The notes under the pieces: generated by a model | Database searches by the model: none | What the model saw: only the letters and a program-made list of their open reading frames with translations | What the model was told of the DNA's origin: nothing | Assembly (NCBI GenBank): GCA_023485505.1 | Contig: JAMCZN010000033.1 | Span: 1 to 37,025 of the forward strand | From: Candidatus Martarchaeota archaeon | GTDB lineage: Archaea > Micrarchaeota > Micrarchaeia > Micrarchaeales > Micrarchaeaceae | DNA: 37,025 bases | Direction of reading: 5' to 3' | Shown: piece after piece, positions 15,690-24,645 of the stretch | Position numbering within the stretch: position 1 is the first letter of the stretch | Layout: every line of letters starts with the position of its first letter | Program-made: the position numbers and the translations under genes

Positions 15690-16295
15690 ATGAAAGACCT
15701 TTATCTGCCAGGCGAGGAGAGGTTTGGGCCGGTTTCATCGGCACTCTATAGTTTTGGGGCAAAACTATGGCCCATAACAGGATTCTACAGGTTTGTCGTA
15801 CGCGACATGTCAAATGCGAATGGAAAGAGCATACTTGATGTCGGCACCGGAGCCGGAGACATACCGATTGCTTTGGCAAATCTCAACAAATTTGACATAT
15901 ATGCGATAGACCCATCGCCAAACATGATAGCCATAGCAAAGAGAAGGTCTGCAAATCTGAAAAACATCTCCTTTGCCATGGGGTCAAGCAGGCAGGTCAC
16001 TTTCAAAAGGAGATTTGACATAATAATCGCATGCCTTACGTTCCACCACTGGAAGGAAAAGGGATATTCGCTCGGGTACCTAAGCTCTTTCCTAAAGAAA
16101 AACGGAGAATTGCGCATTTATGAATACAGGAATGATGCCTTGAAGTATACGCCGATGCGCTCCCATACGCTAAACATGCATGAACTGGATAGCGTACTAA
16201 AAGGCACCGGCCTGGTAAAGGATGGCATTCTAGCGGAGGGGAGCCACATAAGAGTCACATTGAAGAGAAGAAAGAAAAATGGGAGGCATGCATAA
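15690..16295 (+). CDS. Class I SAM-dependent methyltransferase
   Basis: A 201-residue methyltransferase. Motif I SILDVGTGAGDIPI is at 47-60, the acidic residue after strand 2 is in IYAIDPSPNM, and FDIIIACLTFHHW forms the motif IV region with a UbiE-like FHHW. Residues LKKNGELRIYEY match the post-motif beta strand. The substrate, whether a small molecule, lipid or RNA, cannot be told. The C-terminus is strongly basic (LKRRKKNGRHA). It stands between the DUF429 and iron-transport genes on the same strand. Confidence 0.82.
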   Translation: MKDLYLPGEERFGPVSSALYSFGAKLWPITGFYRFVVRDMSNANGKSILDVGTGAGDIPIALANLNKFDIYAIDPSPNMIAIAKRRSANLKNISFAMGSSRQVTFKRRFDIIIACLTFHHWKEKGYSLGYLSSFLKKNGELRIYEYRNDALKYTPMRSHTLNMHELDSVLKGTGLVKDGILAEGSHIRVTLKRRKKNGRHA

Positions 16296-16340
16296 GGCTT
16301 AATTTATGTTGTTTTGTAGTAATCTATTGATGTTGATATA

Positions 16341-17270
16341 ATGGATAAGACAGATTACATATTGTTGTTGTACAAGATGGAGCTGCAGCACCAGCACTTA
16401 TACGAGGTGCTCGCCAAAAGGGAGAAAAACAGGAGCCTCAAGCCATTGCTCAAAAAGATTGCGGGAATGGAGAGGAGACACAGGTCCCTTTGGGCGGAAA
16501 TAATAAGGCTATGCAACGGCGAAGTTCCGGAATACAATGTAAACACATATGTTTCCTTTATTATGCTGTTTAGGCGCATTTTCGGCCTTGCCCTTACCAT
16601 AAACATGATAGAATACTTCGAAAACAGGCTTGAGGCGAAATTCGAAAGATTCGTAAAAACACATAAACTAAGCAAAAGGGAGACGACGATAGTAAACAGA
16701 ATCAGAAATGACGAAGAGGAACACGAAAGGGCGCTTGAAGACAAAATAATAGGTTATGGGAGGATAATCACCAACATACGCGATATAGCATTTGGAATGA
16801 ATGACGGGCTTGTGGAGCTTCTTGCAGTGATAGTCGGGCTTGCCGCAGCCGTGACAAACCCTTTGTTCGTGGTGTTGGGCGGCTTTATAGTGTCCATATC
16901 CGGGACACTGTCCATGGCGGGTGGCGCTTATCTATCTACAGAGTATGAGGAGAGCTTGAGGGCAGACCGCAAAGACAATGAAAAAAGCGCAGCCCTGCGT
17001 TCAGGCTTCTATGTTGGTGTGATGTATTTCATCGGCACATTGTTTCCATTATGGCCGTTCCTTGCGGGGTTTGCCGGAGTATCCGGAATCGCCATAGCGA
17101 TAATCTCCACCGCAATCATACTGACTGTCACGTCCACGCTTATTTCCATAGTTGGAAGGTCAAGCATATTGGGAAGGGTCTCAAAGACGCTTCTCATATC
17201 GCTGGGGATTGCGGCAATAACGATAGTTATAGGATACTATGCCAGATCCGTGCTCAACATACCAATATGA
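16341..17270 (+). CDS. Ferritin-like/VIT1 fusion iron transporter
   Basis: A 309-residue protein with an N-terminal rubrerythrin/ferritin-like four-helix region (about 1-140) bearing metal-ligand patterns KMELQHQH, MERRH, MIEYFENRLE and DEEEHE. A VIT1/CCC1-type membrane domain (about 145-309) follows, with the signature DIAFGMNDGLVELLAV, the helix GTLSMAGGAYLSTEYE and about five membrane spans. Erythrin-VIT1 proteins such as bacterial MbfA export or sequester ferrous iron, so a role in iron detoxification is likely. The ATG is preceded by TTGATATA, a weak ribosome-binding site. Confidence 0.87.
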   Translation: MDKTDYILLLYKMELQHQHLYEVLAKREKNRSLKPLLKKIAGMERRHRSLWAEIIRLCNGEVPEYNVNTYVSFIMLFRRIFGLALTINMIEYFENRLEAKFERFVKTHKLSKRETTIVNRIRNDEEEHERALEDKIIGYGRIITNIRDIAFGMNDGLVELLAVIVGLAAAVTNPLFVVLGGFIVSISGTLSMAGGAYLSTEYEESLRADRKDNEKSAALRSGFYVGVMYFIGTLFPLWPFLAGFAGVSGIAIAIISTAIILTVTSTLISIVGRSSILGRVSKTLLISLGIAAITIVIGYYARSVLNIPI

Positions 17271-17369
17271 GGCGGTGCACAAACTAATAAATACGTTTTC
17301 GGGCATTATCTACTGATTCTCCTGGCATATATCCAGGATTTTGAAATAACTTATTGTGAGGTGATATGG

Positions 17370-17636
17370 ATGAAAGACGAAAAGAGGGTAGTCGAACTCA
17401 TAACCCAGATAACAAAGCACATGGATGCGCTGATAAACGATACCAGCGTTCCAAAGAACGTGAGGAGTGCCGTCAGCGATGCGAAAAACCATCTTAACGG
17501 GGAGGGTGACTACGTGGTAAGGGTCTCTAGCGCGATTTATAGCATAGACGAGGTAAGCGGCGACATAAACCTGCCGCCACAGGCAAGAACAGTCATTTGG
17601 AACATCCTTAGCATGCTTGAATCTATAAAAGAGTAA
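17370..17636 (+). CDS. UPF0147 family protein
   Basis: An 88-residue, mostly helical archaeal protein of the UPF0147 family; the segments NDTSVPKNVRSAVSDAKN and LPPQARTVIWNILSMLE match that family's pattern. No function is established. A very good ribosome-binding site, GAGGTGAT (17358-17365), sets the ATG at 17370; an upstream in-frame GTG at 17361 falls inside that site and is unlikely. It is the first gene of the polymerase D operon, one base separating its stop from the DP1 start, so its protein is probably made in step with polymerase D. Confidence 0.85.
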   Translation: MKDEKRVVELITQITKHMDALINDTSVPKNVRSAVSDAKNHLNGEGDYVVRVSSAIYSIDEVSGDINLPPQARTVIWNILSMLESIKE

Positions 17637-17637
17637 T

Positions 17638-19161
17638 ATGACCGAGGAAAACAAGGTAAAGGAGCTTGTAACAATCCTATCACAATCGAGAATTGTGGTT
17701 TCTGGCGACGTTGAGGAGGGTCTGCTAAAGGGAATAGAGCTCGATATACTTGCATCAAGGATAATAGACAAATACAAGGAAAGCACGCAACTGAACGTGA
17801 TTTCCTCGGAAGAGATAAAGGGTATGATAAGCGGCTTGGCGGTGGAGAAGGCGCCGATGCCAATAGAGGTGATCAGGTCGGGAGACTTCAAGCCAGTCTC
17901 GGCAGAAATCGACGCTAATTACCAGACAAACATAATACCAAACGAGCACACGGAGGGCACTGCGCTCGGCTTTGTAGAGTATTTCAAAAGCAGGCTCAGG
18001 AAACTGCGCGCGTATCTTGAAAGCCATGGCGGTTCGGTAGACGGGCTCATCTCCAATCTCGGCTCACTCAAGAGCCTTGCTAGCGGAAGAGAGGTCACCG
18101 TAATAGGAATAGTGACCGCAAAGTCCATAACCAAAAACGGCCATACGATGGTCATCCTGGAGGACGAGGAGGGAAGCGCGAGGGTTCTCTTCATGAGCGG
18201 CACTTCTGACCTTGCAAAATCCCTGCTTTCAAAAGCAAGCACCATAGTAAACGACGAGGTATTGGCCATAAAGGGAAAGATTTCCGGGCCATTTGTAATA
18301 GCCAACGACGTGATATGGCCAGACGTGCCAATAAAGGACAGGAAAAAGATAGAGGACGACCTCGCCATAGCGTTTATGTCTGACGTGCACGTTGGCAGCA
18401 AGAGATTCATGGACAAAAACTTCTCGCACATGATACAGTGGCTCAACGGCAACATCCCGGACAACAAGGAGCTAGCCGGAAAAATAAAGTACATAGTCAT
18501 AGCTGGAGACGTGGTAGACGGAATAGGGATATATCCGGGCCACGAGACGGATCTTGCCATGTTTGACATATACACGCAGTACAAGGAGCTTTTCAGGTAC
18601 CTGTCCGCCATTCCTGATTATATCCACATATTCCTCATGCCTGGCAACCACGATGCCGTGCAAAGGGCAGAGCCGCAGCCCCCGCCAAGCGCCGAGATAC
18701 TCAGCGATTTCAGCAAATCAAACATACACGTACTCAGCAACCCTTCTTACCTGTCGGCGCACGGACTGGACATACTCGCTTACCATGGGACTTCGCTTGA
18801 CTCGATAATAAGCGCAATACCGGGGATGAGCTATGCGCATCCGGAAAAGGCGATGGTAGAGCTGCTCAAAAGAAGACATATATCCCCGATATACGGAGGC
18901 AATGTGGTGGTGCCGACCAAGGAGGACAATCTGGTCATAAGCAAGATACCCGACATACTGCACATGGGTCATATACACAAGAACGGACTTACAAATTACC
19001 ACGGCGTGGAGATAGTGAATTCAGGAACGTGGCAGGCAAGGACGGATTTCCAGATAAGGCAGGGACATATACCAACGCCATGCATACTGCCGGTTTATGA
19101 GATGAAGAGCAGGAATTTCACGACCGTGAACTTTGGAGGAGATGAGGGCAAATGGATATAG
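17638..19161 (+). CDS. polB: DNA polymerase D small subunit (DP1), 3'-5' exonuclease
   Basis: A 507-residue proofreading subunit of archaeal PolD. The N-terminal about 100 residues are helical, an OB-fold segment lies at about 150-230, and a calcineurin-like phosphoesterase domain follows with all motifs intact: SDVHVG (D249, H251), GDVVDG (D291), PGNHD (N337, H338), H383 in AYHGTS and MGHIH (H445, H447). The exonuclease should therefore be active. Length is normal for DP1. The start is one base after the UPF0147 stop, and the last 10 bases overlap the DP2 gene, an arrangement that favours balanced synthesis of the two subunits. Confidence 0.95.
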   Translation: MTEENKVKELVTILSQSRIVVSGDVEEGLLKGIELDILASRIIDKYKESTQLNVISSEEIKGMISGLAVEKAPMPIEVIRSGDFKPVSAEIDANYQTNIIPNEHTEGTALGFVEYFKSRLRKLRAYLESHGGSVDGLISNLGSLKSLASGREVTVIGIVTAKSITKNGHTMVILEDEEGSARVLFMSGTSDLAKSLLSKASTIVNDEVLAIKGKISGPFVIANDVIWPDVPIKDRKKIEDDLAIAFMSDVHVGSKRFMDKNFSHMIQWLNGNIPDNKELAGKIKYIVIAGDVVDGIGIYPGHETDLAMFDIYTQYKELFRYLSAIPDYIHIFLMPGNHDAVQRAEPQPPPSAEILSDFSKSNIHVLSNPSYLSAHGLDILAYHGTSLDSIISAIPGMSYAHPEKAMVELLKRRHISPIYGGNVVVPTKEDNLVISKIPDILHMGHIHKNGLTNYHGVEIVNSGTWQARTDFQIRQGHIPTPCILPVYEMKSRNFTTVNFGGDEGKWI

Positions 19162-22100
19162 AAACGTACTTTGGGGAGATGAGCAGGAAATTTGACGCCG
19201 CTTACAAAGTGGCAACCATGGCGAGGAGCAAGGGCTACGATCCGGAGACGTTCGTTGAGATAAAGGCGGCGCCCAACCTCGCTACAAGGGTAGAGGGAAT
19301 AATCGGGATAGACGGGCTTGCAAAAATAATAAACGATATAAGCGCAAGGGGAAAATTCGACAGCAGGCAGCTCCTGGCATTTGAGCTGGTGAAAGAGGTA
19401 TGCACGAACCCAATGTTCGAAAACAACACGCAGACAAGGCTTACGCTTGCGGTCAGGATAGGCCTTTCAATACTCACGGAGGGCATACTAGTGGCGCCTA
19501 CAGAAGGGCTGCAGAGCGTGGAGCTCCACAAAAACAACGACGGCACGACTTACGCAGCGGTTGTGTATGCGGGGCCGATAAGGGGAGCAGGGGGAACCAG
19601 CGCGGCGCTTTCGGTGGCGCTTGCATCCTATGGAAGGAAGATATTGGGAATAGGCGTCTACAAGCCAACGCAAAAGGAAGTAGACAGGTACTTGGAGGAG
19701 ATAATGATTTACCATGCAAGGATAGCAAGGCTGCAGTACCTGCCGAGCGAAGACGACATAAGGTTCATAATCACGAACTGCCCCATCTGCATAGACAGCC
19801 TTCCAACAGAGGAGCTGGAGGTCGGAATAAACAGGAACATGAAGAGGCTTGATGCTGCCGGAAAGGAGCAACCGCTCACAAACAAGATACGGGGAGGCAT
19901 AGGATTGGTGGTATGCGAGGGAATAGCGCAGAAGGCAAAGGGAGTGCTGAAATATGCCAAGGCGGCGGGGCTGGATTGGAGCTGGCTTAACAATGTCATA
20001 AAGGTGGACAAAGTCTCGACAACCACCCATGAAAGGGATGAAAAGAAGGACGCGGTATTCTTGCAGGAGCTCGTTGCCGGAAGACCGGTGCTCGCTTATC
20101 CGAACCACAAAGGCAGCTTCAGGCTCAGGTACGGAAGGTCCAGGCTTACGGGAATAGCGTCAAAGGGCTTCAGCCCAGCAACCATGTACATACTCGATGA
20201 ATTCATAGCGACAGGCACACAGCTCAAGGTCGAAAAGCCCGGAAAGGGATGTGTTGCGGTTGCGGTAGACACGATAGAAGGGCCGTTCGTAAAGCTCACT
20301 TCGGGGGAGGCATTGAGGATAAACACGATAGAAGAGGCAAAGGCAATGTATGACAAGGTAGCAAGGATAATATCAGTGGGAGACATACTTGTCAGCTATG
20401 GGGACTTCAAAAAATCCAACACACCTTTGCAGCAGACCAGTTACGTCGAGGAGTACTGGGCCAAACAGCTAAAGGCGAACGGATTTGGCGGAGACATCGA
20501 GCTTTCGCCATCATTTGAAATGGCATACACATTGTCAAAGAACTACAATGTACCGATGCATCCGAGATATATTTATGACTATTTCGAATTAAACGGCGAC
20601 GAGCTGTTCGGGCTTGCATCTGCAATGCTCAATTCGGAGATAAAGAAAACGGGAGACAGGATATTCGATGTCGCGGAAGTGGAGCTCAAGATTGACAGCA
20701 ACATGAGAAGCGCGATTGAGACGCTGTGCATCCCCCACTTTGACACGGGCAACACCATAATCATAAAAAACCACGACGCGCAGAGCCTTATCGCCACGCT
20801 CGGGTTTGAGAAGGACGGAAAGTTGAACATAAATGATTCAGTGCTGTCAAAATACGACCAACAGAAGAACGCCCTTGAAATAGTAAACATCACGGCACCG
20901 TTCAAGATAATGAGAAGGTCCATACCTATTGGAGCGAGGATAGGCAGGCCGGAAAAGGCCAAGGCAAGGCTTATGAAACCGGCGCCAAACGTGCTTTTCC
21001 CAATAGGTGAATACGGAAGTAAGGATAGGAATCTTTACAAGGCATATGTGAACGACAGAAGGACGTTCGGGACAAGATTGGTCGAAATAGAGATAGCAAA
21101 ATACCGGTGCCCAGAAGGAAAGGAGATAGTGACTTCTCCGTATTGCGCGACCCACGGCAAACGTGCGATTCTGGAAAGATCATGCAGGAGCTGCGGAAGG
21201 GTAACAACCGACGATGTGTGCAAGATATGCAACACCAAGACAACGGGCTACGACATTATCAGGGTGAATCTCACAGGCCAGATAGAGAGCGCCCTGAAAA
21301 GGCTCAACACCGCCAGCTTGCCAAAAGTGACAAAGGGAGTCAAGGGCCTTGTCAGCAAGGATAAGATATCGGAGCCATTGGAAAAGGGGATACTTAGAGG
21401 GACCCATGGGATAAGCATATTCAAGGACGGCACATCAAGGTTTGACGCAACAGATGTGCCGATGACACACTTCTACCCGAAAGAGATCGGAGCCAGCGTG
21501 GAGAAAATCGTGCAGCTTGGCTACGACAGGGATTATCTTGGAAAACCGCTGGTATCCGATGAACAATTGGTAGAGATGAGGCACCAGGATGTGGTGCTGA
21601 ACAAGAATGGAGCCATACATCTTCTCAAGGTAACGCAATTCATTGACGACCTTCTCGTGAAATTCTATAATCTTGAGCCGTTCTACAACCTAAAGGAAGT
21701 AAACGAGCTCATAGGCCACCAGGTCATAACGCTTTCACCGCACACCTCTTGCGGAGTGCTTGGAAGGATAATAGGCTTCACAAACGCAAACGTGGGCTTC
21801 GCCCATCCGTACACGATAACTGCAAGGAGGAGGAACTGCGACGGAGACGAAGATACGACCATGCTGCTCCTTGATGCGCTTATCAACTTTTCAAAGAGAT
21901 ACCTTCCGGTTACGATAGGAGGCACAATGGACGCGCCGCTGATTTTGACCCTGAACATCAAGCCGGAAGAGGTAGACGACGAGGTGCATGCCATGGAAAC
22001 CGTCATGGAATACCCGCTTGAATTCTACGAAAAAACCTTTTCAACTCCATCACCGGGAGAGGTCAAGCTTGAACTCGTAAACGACAGGCTCAACAAGCCA

Positions 22101-22604
22101 AGCGTCTATGACAATATAAACTTCACGCACCTTAGCGGACCCACCACGATAACGGACGCACCTGCGAAAAGCATGTACACAAAACTAAAGACGATGCAGG
22201 AAAAGATAGACGTGCAGTTCAAGCTTATGGACAAGCTGGCTTCCATAGACAAGTCGGACACGGCGAAAAGGCTGATACTGAGCCACTTCATACCGGACCT
22301 TATGGGCAACCTGCACTCTTTCTCAAAGCAGACCTTCAGGTGCGTGTCGTGCAATTCAAAGTACAGGAGGGTGCCGCTGGCGGGGAAGTGCACAAGATGC
22401 CAGGGCAAGCTAGTGCTCACCATATCCAAAGGGGGAATAGAAAAATACCTCAATGTTGCTACTTCGCTTGCAGATAGGTACAACCTTGATACATACATCA
22501 AACAGAGGATTATGCTTATAAAGGACGAGATTGAAACGGTATTCGGAGGAGTTGGCGGAGGCGAGAGGCCTGCCGGGCAGTTCAACCTCGTCAACTTCAT
22601 GTGA
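19152..22604 (+). CDS. polC: DNA polymerase D large subunit (DP2), catalytic
   Basis: The 1150-residue catalytic subunit of the archaeal replicative PolD, a two-barrel polymerase. The active-site motif NCDGDED carries D897 and D899, corresponding to the catalytic pair known from Pyrococcus DP2. The conserved IRGAGGTSAALSVAL region lies near 140-150. Cysteine-rich zinc modules are visible at about 650-700 (SCRSCG, CKICN) and near the C-terminus (CVSCNSKYRR, CTRCQGK). No intein interrupts the gene. The start overlaps DP1 by 10 bases. The C-terminal residues after the last zinc module should contain the DP1/PCNA contacts, but I do not see a textbook PIP box. Confidence 0.97.
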   Translation: MDIETYFGEMSRKFDAAYKVATMARSKGYDPETFVEIKAAPNLATRVEGIIGIDGLAKIINDISARGKFDSRQLLAFELVKEVCTNPMFENNTQTRLTLAVRIGLSILTEGILVAPTEGLQSVELHKNNDGTTYAAVVYAGPIRGAGGTSAALSVALASYGRKILGIGVYKPTQKEVDRYLEEIMIYHARIARLQYLPSEDDIRFIITNCPICIDSLPTEELEVGINRNMKRLDAAGKEQPLTNKIRGGIGLVVCEGIAQKAKGVLKYAKAAGLDWSWLNNVIKVDKVSTTTHERDEKKDAVFLQELVAGRPVLAYPNHKGSFRLRYGRSRLTGIASKGFSPATMYILDEFIATGTQLKVEKPGKGCVAVAVDTIEGPFVKLTSGEALRINTIEEAKAMYDKVARIISVGDILVSYGDFKKSNTPLQQTSYVEEYWAKQLKANGFGGDIELSPSFEMAYTLSKNYNVPMHPRYIYDYFELNGDELFGLASAMLNSEIKKTGDRIFDVAEVELKIDSNMRSAIETLCIPHFDTGNTIIIKNHDAQSLIATLGFEKDGKLNINDSVLSKYDQQKNALEIVNITAPFKIMRRSIPIGARIGRPEKAKARLMKPAPNVLFPIGEYGSKDRNLYKAYVNDRRTFGTRLVEIEIAKYRCPEGKEIVTSPYCATHGKRAILERSCRSCGRVTTDDVCKICNTKTTGYDIIRVNLTGQIESALKRLNTASLPKVTKGVKGLVSKDKISEPLEKGILRGTHGISIFKDGTSRFDATDVPMTHFYPKEIGASVEKIVQLGYDRDYLGKPLVSDEQLVEMRHQDVVLNKNGAIHLLKVTQFIDDLLVKFYNLEPFYNLKEVNELIGHQVITLSPHTSCGVLGRIIGFTNANVGFAHPYTITARRRNCDGDEDTTMLLLDALINFSKRYLPVTIGGTMDAPLILTLNIKPEEVDDEVHAMETVMEYPLEFYEKTFSTPSPGEVKLELVNDRLNKPSVYDNINFTHLSGPTTITDAPAKSMYTKLKTMQEKIDVQFKLMDKLASIDKSDTAKRLILSHFIPDLMGNLHSFSKQTFRCVSCNSKYRRVPLAGKCTRCQGKLVLTISKGGIEKYLNVATSLADRYNLDTYIKQRIMLIKDEIETVFGGVGGGERPAGQFNLVNFM

Positions 22605-22608
22605 CTGC

Positions 22609-22849
22609 ATGCAAAACTCTGATTTCAAGGATAAGGTAATCGTCGTTACAGGAGCTTGCCGGCAGGCAGATACAGGTGAATTGCGTATCCCCGTCCGACA
22701 CGCTGACTGAAAGCTACAAGAGATTCTTCCCGAAATACGCGACTCCGGAAAACTGCGTGATGCCAGAGGATGTCGCGCGACTTGTCATGAAATTCGCAAT
22801 GGAAGCGAATAAAGATACGGGAAAGATAGAGGTCATCAAGAAGCAGTGA
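22609..22849 (+). pseudogene. Remnant of a short-chain dehydrogenase/reductase
   Basis: Two pieces of one SDR gene are visible. From the ATG at 22609 the frame reads FKDKVIVVTGA, the start of the Rossmann NAD(P)-binding strand. The frame then shifts, and from about 22660 another frame gives LAGRQIQVNCVSPSDTLT followed by a PEDVARLVMKFAM-like C-terminus ending at TGA 22847-22849. The whole middle, including the YxxxK active site, is missing, so about 240 bases remain of a gene normally near 750. A deletion plus frameshift explains it. It lies between DP2 and PolX and its stop directly abuts the PolX stop. Confidence 0.75.
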
Positions 22850-24574
22850 CTATTTCTTCAGAACTTTCAACAATTTTTCAATTGGAAGAGTGTTCATTAC
22901 CCTGTCCTTCGTGAGCCAGCCCCTTCTTGCCGTGCCCACCCCATAGCGCATCAGCTGGAAATGCGTGGTGTTGTGCGCATCCGTGTCTATCGCAAACATC
23001 ACCTTGTACTTAGAGACCAGGAGTATATTGGTGTCGTTAAGGTCGAGCCTTCTTTGCGCGTTTACCTCCAATGCAACGCCGTTGCGCTCAGCGGCCTCGG
23101 CGACCTTTTCCAAATCAATCTCGTATGCCTCTCTTTCACCGACTATCCTCCCGGTAGGGTGCGCAAGTATGTGGACAAGCCCAGTATCGAGCGCCTTTAC
23201 CACCCTTTTCGTCATCTCCTCCTTCTTCATGCTTAATGACGAATGGACAGCGGCGACTACGCAGTCCATCTTCTTGAGCGTCGGAGCGCCAAGGTCCAGG
23301 CTGCCGTCCTTGAGTATGTCCAGTTCCACCCCTTTTAGTATCTTGAATTTGCCAAGCTTTTCGTTCAGCTTGTCTATCTTTGCCATGTGTACAGCAAACT
23401 GCTTGTCGTCCATGCCCTTTGCTATGTACAGGCTCTTCGTATGTTCCGTATTCGCCAGGTACTTGTAGCCAAGTTTTTGCGCGGCTGCGACCATCTCCTC
23501 GATTGAGTTCTGGCCGTCGGTAGCCTTCGTATGCGTGTGCAGATCGCCATTTATGTCGCCAATCTCGACGAGCCTTGGAATCTTCTTTGCGATTGCCAGG
23601 GCAACTTCGCCCCTCGCTTCCCTCATCTCGGGAGGTATGTACTGGAGCCCAAGCTTCGCATATATGCTCTCTTCATCTATGCCGCCTATGTTCCTGTCGT
23701 TCTTGTCAAACAATCCGTATTCGTTTAGCTTGTAGCCTTTCCTGACGGCTATTGTCCTTACCTGTATGTTGTGGTCCCTGCTTCCGGTGAAATACTGCAC
23801 TGCTGCGCCAAAGCTTTCGGGTTCCAGCACCCTTATGTCGCAGGTAAGCCCCGCCTTTAGCAAAACAGCAGATTTAGTTGGACCCTTCTGCACCACGCTT
23901 GAGACCATTTTCAAGCTGGTGAACAGGTCCATTACCTCTTTCCCTTTCTTGGATATTGCGAGTATGTCAAGGTCTCCCACCGTTTCCTTCATCCTCCTAG
24001 TTGAGCCGGCTATCACAAGTTTTTCAATTAGTCCGCTATCCATTAGCTGGGTTGCTATCTCCTCCGCTATCGGCAGCGCATCCGATATGAGCAGGCGTCC
24101 CTTGCTGCCCTCATAAATGGATATGCCCTTCTTTATCGACTCTTCGCTTCTCTCACCGAAGCCCTCGAGCTTGCTTATCCTGTGCTCCGCCAATGCCTTT
24201 TTCAGGTCATCGATATCCTTTATCCCCAGCTTCTTGTATAGCGTTATGGCGGTCTTTGCCCCCAGGCCGGTGATGGAAGTGAGCCCAGCCATGTCTATCG
24301 GGTACTTTTTCTTAAGCTCTTCGTATTTCCTTATTTTTCCCGTCTTTATGTATTCCTCGATATGGCCCGCTATGCTCTTGCCTATGCCTGGCAGTTCCAT
24401 CAGCGCATCCAGGCCGCCCTTGGCGTATATTCCCTCTATCGGCTCCTGTAGCCCGTCAATCACCTGCGCGGCCTTCCTGTAGGCCCTGACCTCAAACATG
24501 GAGGTTGGCCTTTCCTCTATGCTCAACATGGACGCAATCTCATCGAGTATCGCGGCGATCTCCTTGTTCTCCAT
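22850..24574 (-). CDS. polX: Family X DNA polymerase with PHP domain (PolX)
   Basis: A 574-residue bacterial/archaeal-type PolX. Domains in order: an 8-kDa-like N-terminal region with helix-hairpin-helix motifs (LPGIGKS at 61-67 and ITGLGAKTA at 101-109), a Pol beta palm with GS at 190-191, catalytic DLD (D201, D203) and D246, and a C-terminal PHP domain beginning GDLHTHTKATDG (D344, H346, H348), with DCVVAAVHSSL, HILAHPTG and IDTDAHN completing the metal site. It should combine gap-filling synthesis with 3'-5' exonuclease or AP-endonuclease activity. An in-frame TTG lies four codons upstream; the ATG at 24574 is preferred. It is convergent with the PolD operon and divergent from the transglutaminase-like gene. 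Confidence 0.93.
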   Translation of the reverse strand: MENKEIAAILDEIASMLSIEERPTSMFEVRAYRKAAQVIDGLQEPIEGIYAKGGLDALMELPGIGKSIAGHIEEYIKTGKIRKYEELKKKYPIDMAGLTSITGLGAKTAITLYKKLGIKDIDDLKKALAEHRISKLEGFGERSEESIKKGISIYEGSKGRLLISDALPIAEEIATQLMDSGLIEKLVIAGSTRRMKETVGDLDILAISKKGKEVMDLFTSLKMVSSVVQKGPTKSAVLLKAGLTCDIRVLEPESFGAAVQYFTGSRDHNIQVRTIAVRKGYKLNEYGLFDKNDRNIGGIDEESIYAKLGLQYIPPEMREARGEVALAIAKKIPRLVEIGDINGDLHTHTKATDGQNSIEEMVAAAQKLGYKYLANTEHTKSLYIAKGMDDKQFAVHMAKIDKLNEKLGKFKILKGVELDILKDGSLDLGAPTLKKMDCVVAAVHSSLSMKKEEMTKRVVKALDTGLVHILAHPTGRIVGEREAYEIDLEKVAEAAERNGVALEVNAQRRLDLNDTNILLVSKYKVMFAIDTDAHNTTHFQLMRYGVGTARRGWLTKDRVMNTLPIEKLLKVLKK

Positions 24575-24645
24575 TTTCCCTACCAAATACCTGCTCTACT
24601 AGAAGAAGAGAAGCTATTTTACTCTTTGCAGAGACAAATAATAGG

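Noticed and set aside
24505-24645. Longer N-terminus for the transglutaminase-like gene
   Set aside because: It would overlap the PolX coding start on the other strand and the translation there is unlike a structured protein.
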